64,000 bases of DNA from Sphingomonas hylomeconis (GTDB taxonomy: Bacteria > Pseudomonadota > Alphaproteobacteria > Sphingomonadales > Sphingomonadaceae): contig NZ_JANQBK010000005.1 in assembly GCF_025370105.1 (NCBI RefSeq), forward strand, positions 1 to 64,000, read 5' to 3'. The first letter of the stretch is position 1. Each line of letters starts with the position of its first letter. The position numbers and the translations under genes are program-made. The notes beneath the pieces are model-generated. The model did not search any database, had not been told where the DNA came from, and worked only from the letters and a program-made list of their open reading frames with translations. This document shows positions 36,736 through 46,636 of this stretch, piece after piece.

Positions 36736-37158
36736 TCAGCCGACGATTTCTTCGGGCTTGAAGAAATAGGCGATCTCGATCTCGGCATTCTCGTCCGAAT
36801 CCGAACCGTGCACGGTGTTCGCCTCGATCGATTCGGCCAGTTCCTTGCGGATCGTGCCGGGCTCGGCATTCTCGGGGTTGGTCGCGCCCATGATGTCGCG
36901 GTTACGCTGCATCGCATTCTCGCCCTCGAGCACCTGCACGACAACCGGGCCGGAGATCATGAAGCTGACGAGCTCGCCGAAGAACGGGCGCTCCTTGTGG
37001 ACCGCGTAGAAGCCCTCGGCCTGTTCGCGGGTCATCTGGATGCGCTTCGAGGCGACGACGCGCAGGCCGGCTTCTTCCAGCATCTTGGTGACGGCGCCGG
37101 TGATGTTGCGACGCGTCGCGTCGGGCTTGATGATGGAGAATGTGCGGTTCGCGGCCAT
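36736..37158 (-). CDS. ndk: Nucleoside diphosphate kinase
   Basis: Balances NTP pools by transferring the gamma phosphate from NTP to NDP through a phosphohistidine. The 140-residue protein starts [13 protein letters not shown], has [17 protein letters not shown], and carries the active-site His117 in [12 protein letters not shown]. Length is typical. Strong family match throughout. It lies ahead of the GNAT gene. Confidence 0.97.
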   Translation of the reverse strand: MAANRTFSIIKPDATRRNITGAVTKMLEEAGLRVVASKRIQMTREQAEGFYAVHKERPFFGELVSFMISGPVVVQVLEGENAMQRNRDIMGATNPENAEPGTIRKELAESIEANTVHGSDSDENAEIEIAYFFKPEEIVG

Positions 37159-37232
37159 GACCGTGAAGCTCCTTGAAGATGGTGATGAAATGAAGTCGCG
37201 GTTCCCTAATCGGGCAAGCGCGGCGATGCAAG

Positions 37233-37673
37233 TTAGGCCGCTTTTTCCCAGCGGCCATTGTCGTTCTGCTTCCAGTAGCGCCGCTCGACGCCGTCGCGCT
37301 CGGCCAACGCCTTCCAGGCGGCGCGCGCCTCGATGATCCGCTCGCTATCGAAGAAATGGAACGCGCGCTCGAAGCCCAGCGCCGCCTCGCGCCACACGCC
37401 GTCGACCAACGCGATATGCCGGGCGCCGTTGACCGGATCGGGCGCGTCGCTGAGCAGGATCGGCTGGCCGGCATCGTTGCCTGCGCCGGCCAGCCCGTGG
37501 GGCATGAAGCTTTCCGGCGCATAGCTCCACAACAGGCGGTCGAGCGCCTGGCGCTGGCCGGCGCTCTCCGCGACGATCAGCAGCCGCGCGCCGCTCGACA
37601 GCACCTTGTCCGCGATCTGCGGCAGCGCACGGTCGAGCGGCGTGGTGGTGAGGTGGTAGAAATCGACCTGCAT
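37233..37673 (-). CDS. holC: DNA polymerase III chi subunit
   Basis: Clamp-loader accessory that links the loader to SSB. The 146-residue protein starts [19 protein letters not shown], a standard chi opening, with [19 protein letters not shown], then [21 protein letters not shown] in the middle, and the ERYW-like basic end. It lies in an ordinary place next to pepA, as in many proteobacteria. A palindromic repeat occupies the gap to pepA. Confidence 0.9.
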   Translation of the reverse strand: MQVDFYHLTTTPLDRALPQIADKVLSSGARLLIVAESAGQRQALDRLLWSYAPESFMPHGLAGAGNDAGQPILLSDAPDPVNGARHIALVDGVWREAALGFERAFHFFDSERIIEARAAWKALAERDGVERRYWKQNDNGRWEKAA

Positions 37674-37707
37674 TGCGTACCTTGTATCGCCGCTACACCA
37701 CCAACTT

Positions 37708-37798
37708 CCGTCATGCTGATCTTAATTCAACATCCGTCGTGCCTCGCGTCCGATCGTTCAAGAGGCACGATGGATCCTGACTTTCGTCAGGATGACGG
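37708..37798. repeat. Palindromic repeat, family A (holC-pepA), diverged
   Basis: Left arm CCGTCATGCTGATC... and right arm ...GGATCCTGAC-tttc-GTCAGGATGACGG are diverged from each other, so this copy looks older. Inner loop edges CGTGCCTC and GAGGCACG still pair. Confidence 0.8.
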
Positions 37799-37820
37799 TG
37801 GTGGGGGAGCCGCGCCTCGC

Positions 37821-39293
37821 TTACGCCTCGAAATTGTCCGCCACGAAGCGGTCGAGCAGGCGCACGCCATAGCCGGTCGCGCCCTTGTCGTAATTCGGCC
37901 CGGCCTTGTCCGACCAGACCATGCCGGCGATGTCGAGATGCGCCCATTTCACGCCGCTATCCACGAAGCGCTGGATGAACTGCGCCGCGGTGATCGATCC
38001 GGCGCCGCGCGGGCCGACATTCTTCATGTCGGCGATCGGCGAATCGATCAGCTTGTTGTATGTGTCGGAGAGCGGGAAGCGCCACAATTTGTCGCGCGTC
38101 GCGAGCCCGGCCTGGAGCAGCTGATCGGCCAGCGCATCGTCATTGGCAAACAGGCCACCATGTTCGTTGCCGAGCGCGACGATCATCGCGCCGGTCAGCG
38201 TCGCCAGATCGACGATCGTCTTGGGGCGATGCGTGCGCTGCACCCAGGTGACGCAGTCGCACAGCACCAGCCGGCCTTCGGCATCGGTGTTGAGCACTTC
38301 GATCGTCTGGCCGGACATGCTGGTCAGCACGTCGCCCGGGCGGATCGCATTGCCGTCGGGCATGTTCTCGACCAGCCCGCACACGCCGATCACGTTTGCC
38401 TTCGCCTTGCGTGCCGCCAGCGCCTTCATCGCGCCGACCACCGCGCCCGCGCCGCCCATGTCCCACTTCATGTCTTCCATGCCGGCCGCACCCTTGATCG
38501 AGATGCCGCCGGTATCGAAGGTCACGCCCTTGCCGACCAACGCGATGGCGGGATCGCCCGCCCCTGCCCCGCTCCATTTGAGCGCCAGCAGCCGTGCTTC
38601 CCGCGCAGAGCCCTGGCTGACACCGAGCAGCGAGCCCATGCCGAGTTCGCCCATCGCGGCTTCGTCGAGCACGGTGACCTCGAGGCCGAGGCCCTCGATC
38701 TCGGCCAGCACCTTGGCGACGAACGTCTCGGGATAGATGATGTTGGCGGGCTCGGCGACCAATGTGCGGGTCAGCTCCATGCCGGCGGTGACCGCCTTCT
38801 GGTATTCCCAGGCCGCGTCGCTGCCCGCTGGCGCGTTGACGATCAGGATCTCGTTCAGCGTCGGCTTCGATTTCTCCGGCAGCTTGGTGCGATAGACGTC
38901 ATGCCGCCAGGCGCGCTGCGCCGCCGCCGCGGCGAACAGCGCCGCCGCCTTGGCGCTGACGCCGGCGCCCGCCAGATCGACGGTGACGGTGGTCACGCCG
39001 GAGGTCAGCAGCTTGGCGGTCAGCGCGCCGCCCGCTTTCTCCCATGCCGCATCGCTGCCGTCGCCGGTGCCGAGCAGCAGCACCTGGCGCACGCCCTCGC
39101 CCGACGCGACGAACGCCTCGACGATCGCGCCGACATCGCCTGCGAAGCGGCCGCCGCGGGCCGCGCCGAGCAGGACGCGCTTCGCCGCGGGGTCGAGCCC
39201 GGCCAGCGGGCTGCGTTCCAGCGCGTCCTTGTCGATCGGCAGGGCAAGCGTGGCGCTGGCATCGGCGGGCGCGGTGGAGAAGACGATCTGCAT
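37821..39293 (-). CDS. pepA: Leucyl aminopeptidase
   Basis: Two-metal M17 aminopeptidase of the cytoplasm. The 490-residue protein has the family signature NTDAEGRL and the metal-binding segment VGKGVTFDTGGISIKGAAGMEDMKWDM, plus ATLTGAMIVALG. The N-terminal macro-like domain covers about 1-170. The ATG at 39293 gives the usual start. The frame is open further upstream but that is opposite the lptD promoter and N-terminus. It is divergent from lptD. Confidence 0.96.
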   Translation of the reverse strand: MQIVFSTAPADASATLALPIDKDALERSPLAGLDPAAKRVLLGAARGGRFAGDVGAIVEAFVASGEGVRQVLLLGTGDGSDAAWEKAGGALTAKLLTSGVTTVTVDLAGAGVSAKAAALFAAAAAQRAWRHDVYRTKLPEKSKPTLNEILIVNAPAGSDAAWEYQKAVTAGMELTRTLVAEPANIIYPETFVAKVLAEIEGLGLEVTVLDEAAMGELGMGSLLGVSQGSAREARLLALKWSGAGAGDPAIALVGKGVTFDTGGISIKGAAGMEDMKWDMGGAGAVVGAMKALAARKAKANVIGVCGLVENMPDGNAIRPGDVLTSMSGQTIEVLNTDAEGRLVLCDCVTWVQRTHRPKTIVDLATLTGAMIVALGNEHGGLFANDDALADQLLQAGLATRDKLWRFPLSDTYNKLIDSPIADMKNVGPRGAGSITAAQFIQRFVDSGVKWAHLDIAGMVWSDKAGPNYDKGATGYGVRLLDRFVADNFEA

Positions 39294-39454
39294 GGCAATC
39301 CTTGGAGCTGCTTGAGAAATGACGACTCGGCACCCTCTAGGCCAGCCGCAAAGCGCTGGCAAAGCCATGCGCGAGATTGCGGCGCGCGGACGGTGGTGCG
39401 ATAGGGCGCTTAATCGTGCGCCATCCCGGCGTGCCTGGGGGTGTGTTTCCCACC

Positions 39455-41716
39455 GTGAAGCGTTCCGATCTGTTCTCCACGTGCGCGCTCCCGCTCGCCC
39501 TGTTCGCCGCCGGAACCGCCCGGGCGCAGGATCTCCAGTCGCGCCCGGTCGAGCCGCCGCCGCCGCCGGCGAGCGTTGCTGCGCCGGCCGCGCCGAACGG
39601 CGAGGATCAGGTCGAGTTCGCCGCCGGCGAGCTGCAATATGACAATGATTCCGATGTCGTGACGGCGATCGGCGACGTGCGCATGTATCGCAGCGGCGAT
39701 CGGCTGCGCGCCGACAAGGTGGTGTGGAACCGCAAGACCGGCAAGGTCGTCGCCACCGGCCAGATCGCGGTGACCAATCCCGGCGGCGACACCGCCTATG
39801 GCGATTCGATCGAGCTGACCGATTCGCTGAAGGACGGCGTGGTCGACAATATGCTCGTCGTGCTCGAGCGCGGCGGTCGGCTGGCGGCACGGCGCGGCAC
39901 GCGGTCGCTCAACGAGACGGTGACGCTCGACGACGCCGCCTATACGCCGTGCACCGTGACCAATTCGGCCGGCTGCCCGAAGGAGCCCTCGTGGAAGATC
40001 ACCGCGGTGCGCGTGGTCTATCGCCCCGAACGTGGCCGGATCTTCTACAGCGGCGCCAAGATCACGCTGTTCGGCCTGCCGAGCCTGCCGCTGCCCGCCT
40101 TCTCGCATCCGGTGGGCGGCAACAGCCAGGGCGCCAACGGGCTGCTGACGCCGGACCTGAAATACAACCGCACCAACGGGCTGGAATATGCCCAGCCCTA
40201 TTTCTTCAACCTGGCGCCGAACCGCAGCCTGATCGTCACGCCGCACGTCTTCACCGGTGTGCTGCCGATGCTGCAGGTGGATTACAGCGCGCTGAGCGCC
40301 AAGGGCGCGTTCAAGCTGCGCGGCTATGCCACCTATGGCCGGCGCGCCGAGGATCTGAACACCGCCAACCCGCTCGGCACCGAGACCGCGTTCCGCGGCT
40401 ATATCGACGGCGTCGCGCGCTTCCAGTTCGATCAGAACTGGAGCGCCAGCGCCTCGGTGCGCCTGGCCACCGATCGCACCTTCCTGCGCCGTTACGACAT
40501 TTCCTATGACGATCGCCTGCGCTCGACCGCGAGCCTGGAGCGGATCGACGCCAACAGCTATTTCGCGCTGACCGGCTGGGCGGTGCAGACCGTGCGCGTT
40601 AACGACCCGCAGGGGCTGCAGCCGATCGCCTTTCCCGAGCTCGATTACCGCCGCCGGCTCGACGACGGGCTGCTCGGCGGCAAGATCCAGCTGCAGGTCA
40701 ACACGCTCGCGCTGACCCGCACCGACGGGCAGGACACGCAGCGCGCCTTCGCCAGCGCGCGCTGGGATCTGCGCAAGCTGACCCGCTGGGGCCAGGAAGT
40801 GACCTTCACCGCCTATGGCCGGGCCGACGCCTATCATGCCAACGATACGCTCTCGACCGCGGTCGCCAGCTATAGCGGCACCGAGGGCTATCACGGCCGG
40901 CTGGTCGGCGCGCTGGCGGTCGACGTGAAATGGCCGCTGATCGGCGAACTGTTCGGCGGGACGCAGCGGCTGACGCCGCGGGTGCAGATCGTCGCCTCGC
41001 CCAAGGTCGAGAATCTCGATATCCCGAACGAGGATGCCCGCGCGGTCGATCTCGAGGATTCGAACCTGTTCGCGCTCAATCGCTTCGCCGGCTACGACCG
41101 GGTCGAGGATGCCACGCGCTTCACCTATGGCGCCGATTGGGCGCTCGATCTGCCCGGCGTGGCGATCGCCACCAATATCGGGCAGAGCTATCGCCTCGGA
41201 TCGCGCCCGGTGATCTTCCCGCAGGGCACCGGCCTCGACGACCGCTTTTCCGATTTCGTCGGCCGCACCGATATCCGGATCCGCGATTTCGTGACCTTCA
41301 CGCACCGCTATCGGCTCGACAAGGATGATCTGGCGATCCGCCGCAACGAGATCGACGCGACGATCGGCACGCGCGGCACCTATGCCTTGCTCGGCTATCT
41401 GCGGCTCAACCGCGATATCACCGGCACGGCGGAGGATCTCGCCGATCGCGAGGAAGCCCGCATCGCCGGGCGCGTGCAGTTCGCCCGCTTCTGGTCGGTG
41501 TTCGGCTCGGCGGTGGTCGATCTCACCGATCGCAACGAGGATGCGCTGTCCGTTTCGGATGGTTTCGATCCGGTGCGGCACCGGCTCGGTGTGGCTTATG
41601 AAGACGATTGCCTGAAGCTGGGCTTTACCTGGCGCCACGATTATCAGAGCACCGGCGACGCGCGGAGTGGCAACGGCTTCTCGTTGAGCCTTTCCTTCAA
41701 GAATCTCGGCCGCTAA
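39455..41716 (+). CDS. lptD: LPS assembly protein LptD
   Basis: Outer-membrane beta-barrel that inserts LPS with LptE. The 753-residue protein has a signal peptide, an N-terminal OstA/jelly-roll domain (LQYDNDSDVVTAIGDVRMYRSGD), and a large C-terminal barrel ending in alternating aromatics (NGFSLSLSFKNLGR). Cysteines in AYTPCTVTNSAGCPKE and in EDDCLKLGF fit the disulfides between domains. The start is GTG at 39455 or 39443; an ATG far upstream is less likely. It leads the lptD-surA-pdxA-rsmA operon. Confidence 0.94.
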   Translation: MKRSDLFSTCALPLALFAAGTARAQDLQSRPVEPPPPPASVAAPAAPNGEDQVEFAAGELQYDNDSDVVTAIGDVRMYRSGDRLRADKVVWNRKTGKVVATGQIAVTNPGGDTAYGDSIELTDSLKDGVVDNMLVVLERGGRLAARRGTRSLNETVTLDDAAYTPCTVTNSAGCPKEPSWKITAVRVVYRPERGRIFYSGAKITLFGLPSLPLPAFSHPVGGNSQGANGLLTPDLKYNRTNGLEYAQPYFFNLAPNRSLIVTPHVFTGVLPMLQVDYSALSAKGAFKLRGYATYGRRAEDLNTANPLGTETAFRGYIDGVARFQFDQNWSASASVRLATDRTFLRRYDISYDDRLRSTASLERIDANSYFALTGWAVQTVRVNDPQGLQPIAFPELDYRRRLDDGLLGGKIQLQVNTLALTRTDGQDTQRAFASARWDLRKLTRWGQEVTFTAYGRADAYHANDTLSTAVASYSGTEGYHGRLVGALAVDVKWPLIGELFGGTQRLTPRVQIVASPKVENLDIPNEDARAVDLEDSNLFALNRFAGYDRVEDATRFTYGADWALDLPGVAIATNIGQSYRLGSRPVIFPQGTGLDDRFSDFVGRTDIRIRDFVTFTHRYRLDKDDLAIRRNEIDATIGTRGTYALLGYLRLNRDITGTAEDLADREEARIAGRVQFARFWSVFGSAVVDLTDRNEDALSVSDGFDPVRHRLGVAYEDDCLKLGFTWRHDYQSTGDARSGNGFSLSLSFKNLGR

Positions 41717-41793
41717 GCTTGCATTCACCTGCTCCGCTACAAAGCCTGGCCAGCATTGGCGCGACGACGCTTCATGGGATTAAGAACAACGTG

Positions 41794-43149
41794 ATGATTT
41801 CGATGACGAAGGCTACCCGTATCGGTCGCGTGATGACGCTGTGCGCCGGTATCGCCGTCGCGACGGCAGCCGTGGCGCAGACCGTGGGGGATGAGGCGGT
41901 GCCCGATATCGGGCTCAACATCCCCGACAACATGCAGGTGTTCGGCAAGGTCGATCCCAACGTGCGCAAGCCGACCGCGATCGTCAACGACACCGTCATC
42001 ACCGGCACCGATGTCGACCAGCGCGTGGCGCTGATCATGGCCGCCAACCCCCTGAAGATCAGCGACGAGGACAAGATCCGGCTGCGCACGCAGGTGCTCA
42101 ACCAGCTGATCGACGAAGCGCTGCAGATCCAGGAGGCCAAGGCCAACGACATCACGATCCCGGCGGCGCAGATCAATTCGAGCTTCAACAGCGTGGCCAA
42201 GAACTTCCAGCAGACGCCGGAACAGTTCCGCACCTATCTGCGCAAGGCCGGTTCGTCGGAGCGCTCGATGAAGCGCCAGATCGAGGGCGAACTGGCGTGG
42301 AGCGGCTTCCTGCGCCGCAAGGTCGAGCCGAACGTCAATGTCGGCGAGGAAGAGGTCCAGTCGATCCTCAAGCGGCTCGAGGCGAGCAAGGGCACCGAGG
42401 AATATCGCGTCAACGAAATCTATCTCTCGGCCACGCCCGAGCGCGCCGAGCAGGTGTTCGCCAGCATGCGGCAGATGATCGAGAAGATCCAGAAGGGCGA
42501 GGCGCCGTTCGGCTATTTCGCGCGCAACTTCTCCGAAGCCTCGACCAAGGCGGTCGATGGCGATCTCGGCTGGGTGCGCACCGCGCAGCTGCCGGAATCG
42601 CTGGCCAAGGCGGCGACGACGATGGAAGCCGGGCAGATCGCCGGCCCGATCGAGGTGCCGGGCGGCTTCTCGCTGCTCTATCTGGTCGACAAGCGGCAGG
42701 TGCTGACCGCCGATCCGCGCGACGCGCGGCTTGCGCTCAAGCAGATGACGGTGAGCTTCCCCGCCGGCACGACGCAGGCCCAGGCCACCGCGCGGGTCAG
42801 CGCGTTCGCGACTGCGATCAAGGAACTCAAGGGCTGCGGCGACGTCGCCAAGGTCGCCGGGACGCTCGGCGCCGATGTCGTCGATCGCGATTCGATCCTG
42901 ATCCGCGATCTGCCGCCGGCGCTGCAGCAGATCGTGCTGCGCCTGCAGATCGGCGAGGCGACCCCGCCGTTCGGCTCGGCGCAGGATGGCGTGCGGGCGC
43001 TGGTGGTGTGCGGCCGCGACGAGCCGCGCAACGGCGAACTGCCGCGGGCCGATCAGCTGCAGGGCCAGATCGAGCAGCAGCGCGTCAATCTGCGCGCGCA
43101 GCAGATGCTGCGCGATCTGCGCCGCGACGCGATCGTCGAATATCGCTGA
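41794..43149 (+). CDS. surA: Periplasmic peptidyl-prolyl isomerase/chaperone SurA
   Basis: Chaperone for outer-membrane proteins such as LptD. The 451-residue protein has a signal peptide (cleavage near AVAQT), an N-terminal SurA domain (about 60-190, INDEALQ-like LIDEALQIQEAKA), a parvulin-type domain near 205-310 (VNEIYLSATPER, DGDLGWV) and a C-terminal region with a weaker second parvulin repeat. ATG 41794 is preceded by an in-frame GTG at 41791. Placed between lptD and pdxA, the canonical order. Confidence 0.93.
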   Translation: MISMTKATRIGRVMTLCAGIAVATAAVAQTVGDEAVPDIGLNIPDNMQVFGKVDPNVRKPTAIVNDTVITGTDVDQRVALIMAANPLKISDEDKIRLRTQVLNQLIDEALQIQEAKANDITIPAAQINSSFNSVAKNFQQTPEQFRTYLRKAGSSERSMKRQIEGELAWSGFLRRKVEPNVNVGEEEVQSILKRLEASKGTEEYRVNEIYLSATPERAEQVFASMRQMIEKIQKGEAPFGYFARNFSEASTKAVDGDLGWVRTAQLPESLAKAATTMEAGQIAGPIEVPGGFSLLYLVDKRQVLTADPRDARLALKQMTVSFPAGTTQAQATARVSAFATAIKELKGCGDVAKVAGTLGADVVDRDSILIRDLPPALQQIVLRLQIGEATPPFGSAQDGVRALVVCGRDEPRNGELPRADQLQGQIEQQRVNLRAQQMLRDLRRDAIVEYR

Positions 43150-43159
43150 GGCCGGGGCG

Positions 43160-44155
43160 ATGACCGCTCCCCTCGCGGTCTCGATGGGCGATCCCGCCGG
43201 CATCGGGCCGGAAGTGATCGCCAAGGCTTGGGCCGCGCGCGTCGCTGAGCGCCTGCCGCTGTTCTTTGCGGTCGGCGACGCGCGCGCGATCGCTGCCGTG
43301 TGGGACGGGCCGGTCGCCGAAATCGGCGATCCCGGCCAGGCCGCCGCGGCGTTCGCCACCGCGCTGCCGGTGCTCAATGTCGAGGATGGCGGGCAGATCA
43401 ATCCCGGTATCGCCGATGTCGATGGCGCGCGCTGTGCGCTGCATTCGCTCGAGCTCGCCGCCGGGCTGGCGCGGTCCGATGCGGTCAGCGCGCTGGTCAC
43501 CGGGCCGGTGTCCAAGGCGCAGCTCTATCAGATCGGCTTTTCCTATCCCGGCCAGACCGAATTCATCGCCGAACGCTGCGGCATCGCGCGCGACAATGCG
43601 GTGATGATGCTCGCCGGGCCGACGTTGCGCGTCGTGCCGATCACCACGCATGTCCCGCTGGCGGCCGTCTCCGGGCTGCTGACGATCGATCTGATCCTGT
43701 CCAAGGCGCGCGTCACGGCGCGCGGGCTGCAGCGCAATTTCGGCATCGAACGGCCGCGCCTGGCCTTTGCCGGGTTCAACCCGCATGCCGGCGAGCATGG
43801 CGCGCTGGGCCGCGAGGAGATCGATCTCCTGATGCCGGCGATCGCGCTGCTGCAGGACGAGGGGATCGACGCCACCGGGCCGTTCGCCGCCGACACGATG
43901 TTCCACGATCGCGCGCGCAGCACCTATGATGCGGCCCTGTGCTGCTATCACGATCAGGCGCTGGTGCCGCTCAAGACGCTGCATTTCGACGATGGCGTGA
44001 ACATCACGCTGGGCCTGCCGATCGTCCGCACCTCGCCCGATCACGGCACCGCGTTCGGCATCGCCGGCACAAACAGCGCGCATCCCGGCGCGATGATCGC
44101 GGCGATCCACATGGCCGGCGACGCCACCGCACGCCGCGCCGCGGCGGGATCGTGA
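43160..44155 (+). CDS. pdxA: 4-hydroxythreonine-4-phosphate dehydrogenase
   Basis: NAD-dependent step of pyridoxal phosphate synthesis. The 331-residue protein starts with [11 protein letters not shown], has the substrate segment TGPVSKAQL with [27 protein letters not shown], and a metal-binding [14 protein letters not shown] near the end. Length and motifs are complete. Its stop overlaps the rsmA GTG start (GTGA). Confidence 0.96.
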   Translation: MTAPLAVSMGDPAGIGPEVIAKAWAARVAERLPLFFAVGDARAIAAVWDGPVAEIGDPGQAAAAFATALPVLNVEDGGQINPGIADVDGARCALHSLELAAGLARSDAVSALVTGPVSKAQLYQIGFSYPGQTEFIAERCGIARDNAVMMLAGPTLRVVPITTHVPLAAVSGLLTIDLILSKARVTARGLQRNFGIERPRLAFAGFNPHAGEHGALGREEIDLLMPAIALLQDEGIDATGPFAADTMFHDRARSTYDAALCCYHDQALVPLKTLHFDDGVNITLGLPIVRTSPDHGTAFGIAGTNSAHPGAMIAAIHMAGDATARRAAAGS

Positions 44156-44985
44156 GCATCGATCTGCCGCCGCTGCGCGAGGTGATCGCGCGGCACGGGC
44201 TCAATGCGAGCAAGGCGCTGGGGCAGAATTTCTTGCTCGACCAGCAATTGCTCGCGCGCATCGCGCGGATCCCGGGCGATTTGCACGATGCCGAGGTGTT
44301 CGAGGTCGGCCCCGGCCCCGGCGGGCTGACCCGCGCGCTGCTGCAGGCCGGCGCGCGCGTCACCGCGGTCGAGCGCGACCGCCGCTGCATTCCGGCGCTG
44401 ACCGAACTGGGCGAGGCCTTTCCTGGCCGGCTGCGCGTGATCGAGGGCGATGCGCTGGAGCTCGACACCGCCGCGCTGTTCGAGGGCAAGCCGCATATCG
44501 TCTCCAACCTGCCCTATAATATCGGCACCGCGTTGCTGGTCCGCTGGCTGTCCGCCGACTGGCTGCCCTGGTGGCAGAGCCTGACGCTGATGTTCCAGAA
44601 GGAAGTCGCCGATCGCATCGTCGCCGGCACCAACGACGATGCCTATGGCCGCCTCGCCGTGCTGGCGCAGTGGCGCTCTTCCGCCCGGCTGGCCATGCCG
44701 GTGCATCGCTCGGCCTTCACCCCGCCGCCCAAGGTGATGTCGGCAGTGGTCCATATCGCCCCCACCGCCGCGCCCGAGGGTGTCGATTTCGCGACACTCG
44801 AACGGCTCACGGCGGCCGCGTTCGGGCAGCGGCGCAAGATGCTGCGGCAGAGCGTCAAAGGCCTGCCCGGCGCGCTGGCCGCGCTGGAGGCGGTCGGCAT
44901 CGACGCCACGCGCCGCGCCGAGACGGTCAGCGTGGCCGAGTTCGCCGCCACCGCGCGCGCGATGACCGCGCCTGCTATTGGATAG
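44152..44985 (+). CDS. rsmA: 16S rRNA dimethyladenosine transferase
   Basis: Dimethylates two adjacent adenosines near the 3' end of 16S rRNA; loss confers kasugamycin resistance. The 277-residue protein has [11 protein letters not shown], the SAM motif [15 protein letters not shown], the catalytic NLPYNIG, and a helical C-terminal domain ([15 protein letters not shown]). GTG start at 44152 is supported by overlap with pdxA. It ends the lptD operon; apaG/apaH of the E. coli operon are not present. Confidence 0.95.
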   Translation: MSIDLPPLREVIARHGLNASKALGQNFLLDQQLLARIARIPGDLHDAEVFEVGPGPGGLTRALLQAGARVTAVERDRRCIPALTELGEAFPGRLRVIEGDALELDTAALFEGKPHIVSNLPYNIGTALLVRWLSADWLPWWQSLTLMFQKEVADRIVAGTNDDAYGRLAVLAQWRSSARLAMPVHRSAFTPPPKVMSAVVHIAPTAAPEGVDFATLERLTAAAFGQRRKMLRQSVKGLPGALAALEAVGIDATRRAETVSVAEFAATARAMTAPAIG

Positions 44986-45013
44986 GCCACCCAATTCATT
45001 GTAGGGCGCCTGC

Positions 45014-45748
45014 ATGACTGACGCTCGACATGCCCTGTCCCTCTGGCTCGACCGACTGACGCTGCGCTCGACACTGAGCGACGCGGAGCGCCACGCGATC
45101 CTGGCCCTGCCGGGGGAGCTCGAAACGATCCGGCCCAATCGTGATTTCGTGCGGCTCGGCGAGCGGGTCGATCGCGCCTGCCTGATCGTCTCGGGCCTGG
45201 CCGGCCGCTTCGGGCAGACGCGCGACGGCGAGCGGCAGATGACCGCGCTGCACATCCCCGGCGACATGGCCGATCTGCATTCGGTCATGCTGCCCAATGC
45301 CGCGACCGCGTTGCAGAGCGTCGGCGAGACGGTGATCTACCGCGTCCCGCATGCCGAGATCCACCGGCTCGCCGGCCAGTCGCTGACACTGGCCGAAGCA
45401 TTCTGGCGCGATTGCATGGTCGATGCCGCGGTGCTCTCGCAATGGGCGCTGGTCAATGCGCGGCTCTCCGCCAAGGGGCGGGTCGCGCACCTTTTGTGCG
45501 AGATGGCCTGCCGCTTCGGCCGGGGCCAGTGCCCGGACGGCGGCGTGATCGGCTGGCCGCTGACCCAGACCACGCTCGGCGATACGACCGGCCTCACCCC
45601 GGTCCATGTCAACCGCACGCTGCGGGCGCTGCGCGAGGCGCGCGCCGCGCGGATCGTCGACAAGCAATTGCATGTCCTCGACTGGAAGCTGTTGTCCGCG
45701 ATCGCCGAGTTCGATCCGCGCTATCTGGTGCTCGAGAAAGTCGACTGA
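45014..45748 (+). CDS. Crp/Fnr-family transcriptional regulator
   Basis: A 244-residue regulator with a cyclic-nucleotide-type sensor domain (about 30-150, SGLAGRFGQTRDGERQMTALHIPGDMADLHSV) and a C-terminal helix-turn-helix (about 175-230, LTQTTLGDTTGLTPVHVNRTLRALREA). No N-terminal cysteine cluster is present, so it is not an oxygen-sensing FNR. Whether it binds cAMP or another ligand is unclear. No operator was recognised. It is common in sphingomonads in several copies. Confidence 0.88.
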   Translation: MTDARHALSLWLDRLTLRSTLSDAERHAILALPGELETIRPNRDFVRLGERVDRACLIVSGLAGRFGQTRDGERQMTALHIPGDMADLHSVMLPNAATALQSVGETVIYRVPHAEIHRLAGQSLTLAEAFWRDCMVDAAVLSQWALVNARLSAKGRVAHLLCEMACRFGRGQCPDGGVIGWPLTQTTLGDTTGLTPVHVNRTLRALREARAARIVDKQLHVLDWKLLSAIAEFDPRYLVLEKVD

Positions 45749-45817
45749 GCGGGCAGTTTATTGGCCTGATCTCGATAAAGTCCCGAAACTTCGCACGGTT
45801 TCGAACGCTCGCGTTGC

Positions 45818-46060
45818 ATGGCGCGCTACTTCTTCCATCTGCACGAGCGCGGCACGATCACCGTCGACGAGGAAGGGCGCGTCTTTGCGACGCTGGCGGC
45901 AGCCTATGCCGCCGCGATCCGCGATGCGCGCGCGATCATGTGCGATCAGCTTGGTGAGGGTAAGCTGTGCCTGGCCTGCCTGATCGAGATCGTCGACGAT
46001 ACTGGGGCGTGCGTGGCGCGCGTGCCGTTCGGTGATGCGGTCGACGTGACCGGCGCGTGA
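45818..46060 (+). CDS. DUF6894 small protein
   Basis: An 80-residue protein starting MARYFFHLHERG, typical of DUF6894: a beta hairpin, a central helix (AAAYAAAIRDARAIMCDQL) and a final VPFGDAV strand. Such proteins are frequent in alphaproteobacteria and have no known function. The ATG lies 69 bases after the Crp-like gene, with which it may be co-transcribed. It ends convergently with the TPR gene. Confidence 0.8.
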   Translation: MARYFFHLHERGTITVDEEGRVFATLAAAYAAAIRDARAIMCDQLGEGKLCLACLIEIVDDTGACVARVPFGDAVDVTGA

Positions 46061-46095
46061 CCCGTCGCGCCGCCGCCCACGGCGGCTGGGGTCAC
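46057..46095. terminator. Possible bidirectional terminator hairpin
   Basis: GTGACCC (46057-46063) pairs with GGGTCAC (46089-46095), and inside it GCCGCC pairs with GGCGGC around a six-base loop. It lies across the ends of the convergent DUF6894 and TPR genes. There is no U tract on either side. Confidence 0.4.
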
Positions 46096-46604
46096 TCCTT
46101 GGCGGTCGGAACCTTGTCGGGCACCTTGGTCGCCGCGGCGGTCTGCACCGGTGGGCCCTTGGCGATCGCCGCCGCCAGGCTCGCGCTCTCGGGGCAGGCG
46201 GCCTTGGCGCAGAGGGTGCGGATCTTGACCAGATTGCCCTTGGCCTGCGCGACCGCGCCCTTGGCGACCAGCGCCTCGCCCTGGCCGAGCAAGGCCAGGC
46301 GGTCGTTCGGTTCGAGCATCAGCGCTTCGCGGTACAGGCGGATCGCCTTGCCCGGCAGGCCGCGCTTCTGCGCGACATCGCCGAGCACGATATAGGCCGG
46401 CCGGTTACGCGGATCGACCGCCAGCGCGGTTTCCAGCAGATCGGTCGCGCCATCGAGATTGCCCGCCGCCTGCGCCGCGCGGCCCTGCGCGAGCAGCGCC
46501 AGCGAGCGCGGGTCGATCTGATCGTCCGGGCGCTGCCCGTGCAGCGACGTCGACACCGTCAGCAAAGTCAGCGCGGCGGCGGCGGCGACGGACGAATAAC
46601 GCAT
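46092..46604 (-). CDS. Secreted TPR-repeat protein
   Basis: A 170-residue protein with a signal peptide ([20 protein letters not shown]...). It then has three TPR-like repeats ([69 protein letters not shown]), and a C-terminal stretch with two cysteines ([11 protein letters not shown]) before a low-complexity end. Likely periplasmic; function unknown. The ATG at 46604 has GGAG nine bases upstream; an alternative start at 46643 is less likely. Overlaps nothing on its own strand. Confidence 0.8.
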   Translation of the reverse strand: MRYSSVAAAAALTLLTVSTSLHGQRPDDQIDPRSLALLAQGRAAQAAGNLDGATDLLETALAVDPRNRPAYIVLGDVAQKRGLPGKAIRLYREALMLEPNDRLALLGQGEALVAKGAVAQAKGNLVKIRTLCAKAACPESASLAAAIAKGPPVQTAAATKVPDKVPTAKE

Positions 46605-46636
46605 GATGCTCTCCAGGGTGGGCACGGTGGCTGTGG